Source: Ocypus olens (lineage: Eukaryota > Arthropoda > Insecta > Coleoptera > Staphylinidae). Taken from it: a DNA stretch of 64,000 nt. Shown here in pieces: positions 55,332 through 64,000 of the stretch (its first letter is position 1; the number at the start of each line of letters is the position of its first letter). The stretch lies in NCBI GenBank assembly GCA_910593695.2, contig OU343047.1, positions 63,310,248 to 63,374,247 on the forward strand, read 5' to 3'. The notes under the pieces were generated by a model that saw only the letters and a list, made by a program, of their open reading frames with translations, was not told the origin of the DNA and did not search any database. The position numbers and the translations under genes were made by a program.

Positions 55332-55398
55332 GATAGTATATTTTTTGTTTTTTTTGTTTTTTTGGCATAGGTTTGACCATTCAGCCACGATAGTATAT
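55332..55398 (-). mobile_element. Ultra-short tRNA-Leu-like retroposon with TSD, copy 2
   Basis: On the minus strand a 25-nt module (plus 55364-55388, starting GTGGCTGAATGGTCAAACC and ending ATGCC) is followed by an A-rich tail (plus 55342-55363, A with two C). It lies between exact 10-bp copies of GATAGTATAT (plus 55332-55341 and 55389-55398). It differs from copy 1 at two adjacent bases and ends at the same position. Confidence 0.75.
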
Positions 55399-55457
55399 TG
55401 TTCACCAAGGAAAGAAACCATACTTTAGCAGCCCCAGCGCTGAAAAATTGTATTTCC

Positions 55458-56315
55458 ACTTACAAGGAGAGGATCAGATGTGTGACTCACCGATTTGATC
55501 CATTTTTAGCACACGTGTAGGTCATGATTAGGAGTGTAACAGGTGCAAGTAATAGGGCGCACTATTAATAATAATAATAATAATAATAAATTTATTCATC
55601 CATAAAAATCCACCGATATTGGACAAGTCAAGATAAGGGTTCCTTACCCCTAAATTACAAAAATGAGCATCTATAATATAACATTACAAAAAATAATCAT
55701 CTATGCTATAATATACATTGCTATATAGATATATTTTTAGTTTTTTCTTAAACTCATTATATATTCTAATATCCTTAACAAGAACAGGTAATTTTTTATA
55801 AATTTTCACACAATTGTGATTTGGGCCTCTTTGATACTGGGCCATGTCATGACCGACTACTGCAAGACTATGACGATGCCGCGTATTGTACTCGTGATAC
55901 TCCGAGATTCTTTCAAAATAATGTATATGTTTCTTAACAAATAAACTTCAGCCGTTTTCGAGAAAAAAATTGATTGATTCTAAAATTAAGATATTTAGAT
56001 ACACTTGGATTTATAAAAAAAACTATAGAAAGATAATGAATTAACCCAACTTCAACAATGGGGTTCGATCCTTCGACCTTACGACTACGAATCGGATGTT
56101 TTTTCGATGCGCCAAAAGGTCGGCATATGTTTGTTAACGTAAAATGTGTATAAACATACGAATGAATAATAAATTAAAAAAACCATTTTTTTTTCGAAAA
56201 CGGTTGAATAGTGCGCCCTATTACTTGCTCCTGTTACACTCTTAGTTATGACCTACACGTGTGCCAAAGATGGATGAAATCGGCGAGTCACACATCTGAT
56301 CCTCCCCTTGCTAGT
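55458..56315. mobile_element. Fold-back element with 109-bp arms holding a retrotransposon end
   Basis: Arms 55458-55566 and 56207-56315 are ~88% identical in inverse orientation (GGATCAGATGTGTGACTC, GCACACGTGTAGGTCAT, AAGTAATAGGGCGCACTATT). The interior begins with (AAT)n and a minus-strand non-LTR 3' end, and also has a tRNA-like stretch (56055-56112, minus: GGATCGAACCCC B-box-like). Confidence 0.8.
55567..55944 (-). pseudogene. Non-LTR retrotransposon: RT protein C-terminus and 3' tail
   Basis: The minus strand from 55944 to the stop at 55684-55686 encodes ~86 residues without interruption, including EYNTRHRHSL, RGPNHNCVKIYKKLPVLVKD and FKKKLKIYLYSNVYYSIDDY. YNTR...GP.....K.YN-LP--I----....FKK-LK--L is the C-terminal tail common to Jockey/CR1-like RT proteins of insects. 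After the stop a 3' UTR with ATGAATAAATTT leads into (ATT)n at the plus-strand left edge. The 5' end is truncated, with a stop just upstream. It lies inside the fold-back element, so the insertion was probably captured between, or entered, the arms. Confidence 0.75.
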
Positions 56316-56339
56316 AAAACAAGGGCCAACGAATTTTAA

Positions 56340-56580
56340 CGTTGTACTACAGTTCGATGTAGGGACGTAGTTTCACAGTTTACTGTGTGTCATGGCGTCG
56401 AACGATCAGCTGTTTAACATAGACGCGAATTTTAGCCATTGCTCGGAATCGACGCTAGCAGTGAGGAAGGTGTGCGCGTTCTCACTGCTACCGTTATTTT
56501 CCTCGGCTTTACTAATGCATCAGCGTTGTATACATTGTACACGTTTTATTCTAATAAGTATTCGGGCTGACTACTTATGA
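56340..56580 (+). other. Weak small-ORF candidate, unrecognised
   Basis: An ATG in good context (GTCATGG, 56392) opens 62 codons starting MASNDQLFNIDANFSHC with a short hydrophobic stretch later (FSLLPLFSSALLM). Codons are GC-richer than the surroundings. No similarity is recognised; it may be chance, or a short exon ending at AAG|GTGTGC near 56470. Confidence 0.2.
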
Positions 56581-57150
56581 GTTTAATGACATTCATTTTA
56601 ACAAGTATGCTGCCCTCTATTGGAAAATTTATGAACCATTTTTGACTCCCTTGGACTCCTAAACCTCGTATTCTTCCTGCATTTTGGGGCCGAAAAATTA
56701 GCATTCAGAACAAGTAGGCGGAAAAAGTCTTATAAATCCAGCTTATAATTTACGAAAACAACCATAATGAATTATAGTGAAACCGAAAAATGTATTTCTA
56801 ATAAATTAATTTCAAATGCAGCTCTTGTTTTGAAATTCTTCAATGAAGAGCAATTTGTCACAATGAATGAAGTATGTGTATTGGGTTACCGTAGACGCGA
56901 GCTTATTCCTAAAAATAAATTTATAAAGACACGAGTTCAACGAACGTGCGTACGTCTTTTTTGAAATTTCGGTTTTTTTAGATTAAAAGTATTCGGTGGT
57001 CTGCCCACGAAATTGTTCCGAATTAGATACGATAATGTAAGCGCATCAATCACAGAATTTGTCCTACAACCAAGTTTATTAGTTTAAAAGTTTAATTTAA
57101 AAAATAAACACGCGCTCATCCACATTAATTATCCACCAACACTTTGTAAT
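56581..57150. other. Unassigned spacer
   Basis: A 65-codon plus frame at 56767-56964 is not recognised. Nothing supported. Confidence 0.35.
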
Positions 57151-57570
57151 ATTCAATTTAACACATTGCGTGTGATTGAGTGCAGTATACAAAATTCAAT
57201 TACGGCCATAAAAATCACCTCCACCATCAGCAGTGACCTATCTGTTTGTTGTTGTGAGCTTTTTCCGGCTGCATTAGAGCCAATTGAGCGACGTGGTCAT
57301 AAATAATTTAATTGGGTCATACTGTTCTGTTCTCCGAGTGACCACCATGCACAAACGTGCTGAAGCCGGGCTTCAATATTTCTAAAGGGACCGAAATAGC
57401 AAAGTGTATTCACCTATTGGCTGGTGTGGAGCCATCCACTTGACGTTATTATTAAATAAGTGAATAATGCTAATTAATTCGCACGAGTAACTGAGGGATC
57501 TATTCCCAACCGAAAGTGCGCTATATTTGGAGAAGTGTGTTAAAAAGGCCAAAATCTAGGTGGTGGTGGT
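57150..57570. other. Low-repeat island, candidate regulatory DNA
   Basis: Balanced composition, no repeats. It includes GGCCATAAAA (57204, a posterior-Hox-type site), CATAAATAATTTAATTGGG and several TAATTA/AATTAA cores. It ends in (GGT)n at ~57560. Not coding-like. Confidence 0.3.
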
Positions 57571-58122
57571 GGTAGTGGCGCCGTTTAGTAAATAATCTGA
57601 ATTCTTGGAAGTATTTTTAGAAACGATTTAGCAGAACTATATACGTCGAGTTCATTCGACGTTTAATTTGCTTACAAATGCAGATATGAAATGATCTAAG
57701 CTATATAAATACTCGGCTAAAAGGAAATTTACGAAATATTTGTACTTTTGCTAATACTCGAAAATAAACTTAAAATTCTTATTGTTTGAATAATCACGTA
57801 TTAGTAATTATTATTAGTTTTAACTCTTTGACTCCCAAACATCGCGATCGTGCTGTTAAGATGTTGTCAGGCCTCTTCGCAATTGACAAAGACAGGCGCT
57901 GTTGCGTTTTTCGACCAACATTCAGAATCTAAACTGAGTTTTTATTTGGTAGAATTCATATCTATTTCATAGGGGAAGTTTAATATTTTTAACAGGAGAG
58001 TCAAAAATCGCAAAATGCTTAGGAGACATTTAACTATGAAATGATAAAAAATATTGAATCGCGCGGTTTAAATAAATGGTAAATAAGCATTGTTAAGACA
58101 TTCCCGGTGGAACACCGGTGTA
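57571..58122. other. Unassigned spacer
   Basis: TTAACTCTTTGACTCCC (57819) looks like a piggyBac-type end, but no matching inverted end was found. Confidence 0.35.
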
Positions 58123-58389
58123 CAGGACGGCAAATTTAAGTTGGCCAGAGTCGCAGAGAGCAAGCGAAAGCTCTCTCTCTCTCTACAGCCGGCCGAGTAC
58201 AGTCTTTGTAATAAGCAAGCACATATTATTCTCGTGCGCTATTCATTTACAACTCTATCGGGCGCTCTCCTCCACATAATTGAATGTACCAGGCGCGCGA
58301 ACTCTTCGCGAAATCTATCGAGAGCGCCCTTCGAAGATTCCGCCCACTATTTTGCCACTGCGCAACGGCAAGTTACGTTTGCCGTCCTG
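58123..58389. mobile_element. 267-bp GC-rich TIR element
   Basis: Perfect inverted ends CAGGACGGCAAA / TTTGCCGTCCTG, flanked by TA. It is GC-richer than its surroundings and includes (CT)n. The open frame at 58090-58428 runs through both ends and is not a gene. Confidence 0.75.
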
Positions 58390-58757
58390 TACTATCCTAA
58401 AATCATAAAATTAGATTATTGTTCATAGAATGATTGATGACGTACTGAGTTCAAAATCCATATTAATTTAAATAATATTCGATTTTTTAACTTTTTAACT
58501 TTTTATTCTGCCTGCCTTTGCTAACATTGTTTCGCCACACTGGCTTTTTTAGACAAAAAAAATTCATTTGAAATGCAAAACATGGCCTAAATACTACGAT
58601 GGGTGTGAGGGTAGGGTGCAGCGTTTTTTTTTAAATGGTGAATTGGATCATTCTTGCTGCTCATTCAAAAATGTCCCTGTTTTGTTTTTAGAAATCACCA
58701 CAATCTCTACTTCAAAATCTGGAAACAAACAAATATTTCCGTTGGAATAGATAAATA
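58390..58757. other. Unassigned spacer
   Basis: Nothing recognised. Confidence 0.4.
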
Positions 58758-58962
58758 CAATAAAACGAAATGTAGCCTGAATATATGAATATTCAACCTG
58801 TTCGTAACTCTGCAAGCAAAAAATTAAGTCTTACTAAGACTATAAACAAATAACTTATTGAAACAACTACTTCCCTGGCTAGTGCCACGCCGGATATTGA
58901 ATGATACAAAAGAATATCTGGTTCGAAAATTCACAATACTTTCTCGTACTTTATATTCAAAA
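58758..58962 (+). repeat. Family B repeat, followed by a scrap of family A
   Basis: 58758-58915 matches 37083-37245 closely. 58924-58962 holds CACAATACTTTCTCGTACTT, the hairpin end of family A on minus, degenerate. Confidence 0.7.
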
Positions 58963-59739
58963 AAGTAAAAAGCTTTAGTGTCGCAACCAAAACTTAATAT
59001 GATAGAAATATGATCTCCGTTTAGTACTATTTTTAATACGTTGTGTTTGCAATCCGATGGAATTTTGACAACTCGTACGAGAATAAATCGAGCATTTTTC
59101 TTCAATTTATAAACGTGGCAATTAGTTACGGAAATGTTGAAATACTTGCAGTTGTGCATTAATGTGAGAAGAAGGATAATTAGTTTGGATTACTTGGGTG
59201 TACTGCCGCAGTTCCCCACTTTTGAGCTTTATGTACCGTGATGCGTTTACATCTGCATGCTCTGCCGACTTTACGTGGTGAGATCAAAAGATGCGAGTCT
59301 TCATTTTACTGCAAGCCAGGTTCTTACTTGTTTGACAACAAGCTTTAAGATTTATAAATAGGGCAGACTGAAAAATATGTGACAATACATTTTAATATTT
59401 TCTGTGTGAAGAATTTTCTGAAAATCACACCAATCTCAATTTACAGTTACAAACTGAAATCTACAAAAGTTTCTGCAACCAGCAAAAGATTTACATTTTT
59501 GATTATACTGAATAAAAGATTGTAACCAATCATAAGAGCAATAATATTTTTATTATTTCTATAGAACTTCGAAGTCGGATAAATCAACTTTTTTAATAAT
59601 CATCCCAGACCATTCAAGAACGAAAAACATCGATTGCTGTTTTAAAATTTCACCTAGCTAATATAGCAAAAATGTTGGCATCAAAATTAAAAAAGAAATG
59701 ATTTTTCAGACGGCCAGAGCATTCAAATTATTACAAGTT
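58963..59739. other. Unassigned spacer
   Basis: GC-balanced at 59160-59330; a TATA-like TTTATAAATAGG lies at 59350-59361 with no supported gene after it. Confidence 0.35.
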
Positions 59740-60350
59740 TTATAATTTCACGCGCTGTTCAAATAGAAGTATCACAAAATTTGGTTCAGATTTTCCCAAA
59801 ATCGTAATTTCGAATGATTTTTGAGTAATTTTGGAAAGTTTCGAATTGATGGCAATTGTTTTTATATTTATTTAAAGCCACCAAAATCATAACAATTTTT
59901 CACGATTTTTCGTGATAACTGATTACATAAAATCTGCTGATTTTTCACATAATAATAATAATTTCGAATGATTTCTAAGTAATTTTAGAACATTTTACAA
60001 CAATTGTTTTTATATTTGTTTGAGAGCTTTAAAATAATTACAATTTTCCATAATTTCGTGCGCTGTTCAAATAAAAGTACACAATATTTGGTTTTGATGT
60101 GTATCCAGATTATTCCGAGATCATAATTTCGAATGTATTTTGAGTTATTTTAGAAAGTTTCAAATCGATGGCAATTATTTTTGTATTTATTTGAAACCAT
60201 TAAAATTACTACAATTTTTCAGAGTTTCGCGCGCTATTGAAATAAAATGTATGTAAAATTTGACGTTGGTATGGATCTACCTTTTCAGGAAAACATAATC
60301 TCGATTGAATTTTGAGTAATTTTGGAAATAGAACCATAACTACAAGCATT
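59740..60350. repeat. Satellite array 7, diverged ~150-178-bp monomers
   Basis: TTTTGAGTAATTTTGGAAAG and a GATGGCAATTGTTTTTATAT string recur with ACGCGCTGTTCAAATA over about four units. Orientation matches array 1 and is inverse to array 6. Confidence 0.75.
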
Positions 60351-60483
60351 GCATTTATCAGTGAAGGGATCACATCTACTTTAGACAAGTGTAAAATAAG
60401 TGACAGAAATGCCGCGCATCTCCTAATTACCGTCGATGAAGGATTAGGTCACAAAACATCGAAATATACAAGTATGATATAAC
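60330..60483 (+). pseudogene. Probable transposon ORF fragment, family not named
   Basis: An uninterrupted plus frame encodes TTSIAFISEGITSTLDKCKI, then SDRNAAHLLITVDEGLGHKT, up to the stop at 60481. Composition and the DKCKISDR-A--LL----EGLGH pattern look like genuine protein and recall an uncharacterised insect transposon-associated ORF, but I cannot name it. It lies at the edge of satellite array 7 with neither start nor end. Confidence 0.35.
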
Positions 60484-60589
60484 TGAAACATTTACAACTC
60501 TGTCAATTTTAGTTAGATTTTAACAAATAAATTCGTTTTGAATTCCCATTAACATCCTCTATCGACACAGTAGTTCATTTGACCATTAG

Positions 60590-60970
60590 GGTGGACCGTT
60601 TAATATTAGAGGGCTAAAATGAAAAAAACGGGGAAAAAACTTTTTTTTTTCAAATTTTAGACGCCCAGGGCTCGGTTAGGCTTCGATATAGCCCAAAATA
60701 CAGTTATTAGTTTTTTATTTATACGAACAAGTTTCCGGGTTGTCCCGTTGATTTTCAGATACTTCGAAACGCCCCCATATATGCTATAACCACTCTAGTA
60801 TGTAGTATTGTAGATGATCAGAATTATATTACAAGACCTATCTTTTACGAATATTCAATTTTCGTTATACAAAAAGATGGATGACTATGATCATAAGTAT
60901 TTAACATTAGGGTGATCACAAGGTATAGGGAGGATTTTTTTTGTCCTATCTTCCATGGAACCACCCTGAA
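60590..60970. mobile_element. TIR element with TAGGGTGG ends
   Basis: TTAGGGTGGACCG at the left and, inverted, CAGGGTGGTTCCATGG at the right. No coding frame. Borders are approximate. Confidence 0.45.
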
Positions 60971-61862
60971 AGTTACCAATTGGCTAGAAAGTGCGATTGG
61001 CAAAGTTGCAGCTCAACTTGATAACGGTAACCCGTGCCTCGCTGAGGTTAGAGTTTAGAAAAAATGCGGTTTCTAGCAAAAAAGAAAGTTTTTTGGAAAC
61101 CGTGCGTCGTTGAAACCATTTTATTTTTAGCATTATTTTGCTAAAACTATTTTAGAAGTTATTCTAAAGAAGTTTTTGACTACAAAATGGGTAGAGCCAA
61201 TGGTCCGCAGTCAGATATTTAAAAAAATTCAAAACTGGGTGGTATAAACTAGACAAAACGAAATACAAAACAGAAATTTAAGATGAAAATATTAGGCATA
61301 AAATAAGTAATCCAAATTAATATTTGACTAGCAATATTATTCTCACCATAACATGACATTTGTCAAAGTCATGGCAAGGGTTTTTATTAAATGGTAAATG
61401 GTTAAACTTATTTTTATTATTTCTGAGGTGGATTCTAGTACAAACGTAAATTAAATGGATGATACATTTACAATTTTTAATTCTCTAAAAAATATTCCTT
61501 TACGATTTTTCTCTAAAATGAATAGGGGAGCTAATAATTACACATATTTAATTTTACATGTTAAATCCCTATGTTCGCCCCTTATCCCAGACCCTCGGTA
61601 TAACGAAACGAATTTCCAGAAGACGTAGTGGAATAGGCTAACACTGCTTTATTTAATTTTCTCCATAAAATATGCAAATCACACGATAAGAACACTTTTC
61701 GTAAAATTTCCACTGACATTAGCGTCTCTGAAAGTGACAAGAGTGAGTGTAAACTTATACTTTCCTTAGCAACTGATGCAGTGGATAAAAGTAAATCTTT
61801 CTTTTCGCATATCTACGTAAGAAACTAAAAGTTTCAACGGCAGGATTAAAGAAAAGTATTTT
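60971..61862. other. Unassigned spacer
   Basis: Low-repeat AT-rich sequence; nothing recognised. Confidence 0.35.
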
Positions 61863-62237
61863 TCGCATCTCATTAAATAATATAAACGTTGTTAAATCGT
61901 TTTTGATTGAGAAAGTTGTCCATTATTCGGCCGAATCATTTTCTCCACAGGTGACGTCCAATCAAATGATAGCGGTTTCATTGCCCAACAGCTTAGTTGT
62001 TACTATGGTTACGATTTGTTTTTTGTCAGCGAACTGCCACAATTTCCAAATAGAAAAATTATTCGTTATAATTTAATACAAACAGAAAAATCTTTAGGTA
62101 ATCATTTAATATGATGCGAAAAAGTATAGTATTAAACTCGTCAACAAGTTGGCCATTACCACTCTGGTGAATTGCAACTTCACCCTCGTGGCAATGGCCA
62201 ACTTTCTCACTCGTTTAATAATATACTATTTTAATAG
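61863..62237 (-). mobile_element. Family C fold-back repeat, copy 2
   Basis: Inverse of 45943-46355 and closely similar, without the 41-bp duplication. The 99-codon frame at 62149-62448 starts in it and is not taken as a gene. Confidence 0.75.
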
Positions 62238-62837
62238 ACATCATCATCCGTTTGCATGTTTTAATCAAATTCTTGAAAGAATATCCGTAAATCATCAAAA
62301 ATATTGTTACGCCTACACCAAAACAGTTAATAAATATCCAGCGCTTAAAAGGGGGTTTAACGCACCCCAACTGGAGCTTCACAACCTATTACAAGAAACG
62401 TCAACCTACCGCTTAATTACGACCATTTGTACGTCCTACCCTCTATAAATAATCCCGCGCATCACTTCCGCGTCCCATCCGTAAAACCACCCAATTTACT
62501 ATTTACGGAAGAAGTAAGCAAAAAAAAGTAACAAGCCGAAACCGCCCCAATATGTAAAATTTCAAAGAAGAAAAAAAAACACGTATAAAACTGTCGAGTG
62601 CACGTTCCCGACACTTTCCCTTGCGTTCTATTTTTATGCACTTAAAATAAAACCATATTCAGAGTATTGGGTGTCGCTTTAAGGGTGGTCTTTGCAAAAA
62701 AATAGGCTTTTGAAACTTCTTATAAATAAATGATTTTTAACAGATTGAACAACTCTCGCCTTTGACAAATATCACAAATATGTGTTTGTTTGTTTGTTTA
62801 TTAACGGGCTAATACTATAATACATAAATTATTTAAA
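62238..62837. other. Unassigned; TATA-like motif in a GC-balanced patch
   Basis: TCTATAAATAATCCCGCGC lies at 62443-62461. No coding exon can be tied to it. Confidence 0.3.
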
Positions 62838-63142
62838 AAAATGGTGATGTGGCCATCATGTTAGTTCCTTCGACTTGATATCATCATAGCCATTTATATT
62901 TACGTTTTCATGGTTTATTTTCAATTGAAATCATATTTTAAATGTACATCGAGCGTTGCGTAAACTCGGATGAAACTGACGTTTGAAACGTCAAAATTAC
63001 GAAACATGGAAAAATTACAATTCAAATTCAAAAACTCGGTTTACTCAAAAACTAACGAGATTTCGAAAAAAACTTATTTTGAAAAAAAAAATCACGATCA
63101 CAATACTCTCTCGTACTTCGTAACGGAGAAAGTAAAAATAAG
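62838..63142 (-). mobile_element. Family A repeat, internally deleted
   Basis: Both ends are present (ATGGTGATGTGGCCATCATG; ACTCTCTCGTACTTCGTAAC with GGAGAAAGT), but the middle, including the microsatellite, is gone. Confidence 0.8.
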
Positions 63143-64000
63143 AACATACAACATTTTTGGGCGTACATAAATCACCAGATGACTATTAAGCAGTACTAAC
63201 TGAACGAAATAATAAATAAGTTGTGATCTGGAGTACTTAAATCTAATGTAAATTTATCCAGTTAAGAATTCCAAATATTTTCTAATAGAATCTTGTTCAA
63301 TTACATGGATGACTACAGGAGTTACGATCCACAAACAAATCGTTGCATTGCTATGTGTGTGTTTGTGTGCAGGGATTTTGTGTCGTTGCTCTTTTGTGCC
63401 TTATATTCTATTAACGGCTTCCCGTCTGCCGGAGCTTCCGGTCTTCATCTCTGGCCCCCCAATTAAGTACTAATTGAATCAATGCAAACATCGCGTAGGC
63501 CAGAAATCTCTGCACGGAAAAATTTGGCTAGATTCTGACCCTCTGGGCCGGTGTCAAGTGGGTACAAATGGTATTGCAGGCATTAATTAAATTACGTTGG
63601 TTTAAGTAATTGACGGCTGCGAATAGAAATGGACCCACTTTCGTTTTGATGCAATGAATATTTTGTAAACTTGTTAGTGATGTTGGTGGGGAGGGCTTCA
63701 CGCTCACTTCAAATCTGTATTCAGTTATGATTACAAATTTTGTTACAAGTAGTTTCTTTGGATTTAAGTTATTGCTTTACACCATAAGAATCGGTGAGAA
63801 TTAGAAGGAACTAACTGCCAAAATTAAAAAAAATGACAATTCTCTGGTGGTCTTTTGAAACTGTTTAGAGTCTAATAAGAGCCTGGAAAATGCTCTTCTC
63901 GTCCAATCTATCTATCAGGAAATTGAATGTTTAATCAATTTCTAATATTTTTAGCATAATGGGGTGGTGCTCCATAAGCCGTTGAACAAGTGGCAAGTCG
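63143..64000. other. Low-repeat region, candidate regulatory DNA
   Basis: 63360-63680 has balanced composition, no repeats, and homeodomain-type cores (CAATTAAGTACTAATTG, GCATTAATTAAATTACG, TAAGTAATTGACGG). No exon recognised. Confidence 0.3.

Noticed and set aside
57819..57990. Possible piggyBac-type MITE starting TTAACTCTTTGACTCCC
   Set aside because: No inverted partner end with TTAA was found.
62443..62500. TATA box and start site of a new gene
   Set aside because: The TATA-like motif has no initiator at the right distance and no downstream coding exon.

Overview
The window is AT-rich, repeat-dense, gene-poor eukaryotic DNA. The best anchor is the first two coding exons of paramyosin on the minus strand (13485-13982). 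Their peptide fits the arthropod protein, so the source is an insect or close relative. The repeat mix (dispersed ~150-180 bp satellites, hAT and piggyBac MITEs, non-LTR tails) would suit a beetle, but I cannot prove the order. There is no bacterial-type gene organisation, rRNA or CRISPR array.

Layout. 1-13.4 kb: the start of a very long paramyosin intron 2, with exon 3 outside the window; it holds a Penelope-like fragment, fold-back elements, a 172-bp satellite and TIR elements. 13.5-15.1 kb: paramyosin exons 2 and 1 and a GC-richer upstream region with two MEF2-consensus sites. 15.3-36 kb: satellites, several copies of one ~830-bp repeat (family A), three hAT-type insertions with visible 8-bp target duplications (TSDs), a Crypton-like fragment and an RTE-like RT fragment. 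37.9-38.0 kb: an intact tRNA-Ile(AAT) gene. 39.6-42.5 kb: a large fold-back complex with a 300-bp tandem repeat. 42.9-44.5 kb: two family A copies head to tail. 44.8-45.4 kb: a CpG-rich island with a possible first coding exon on the plus strand. 46-64 kb: more satellites, a composite hAT structure, tRNA-derived retroposons, fold-back elements and a few low-repeat islands that may be regulatory.

Most notable are two insertions (49.2 and 55.4 kb) made only of the same 25-nt tRNA-Leu-like module plus an A-rich tail, each between its own target duplications: apparently ultra-short retroposons. Second is 53103-54972, where two copies of a 211-bp hAT MITE bracket exactly eight satellite monomers, with one 8-bp TSD outside the pair and a different one at both inner junctions. 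Third, several satellites share a ~50-bp core, and hAT elements carry satellite-like arrays. All identifications come from reading the sequence and from memory of protein families; no search was run.
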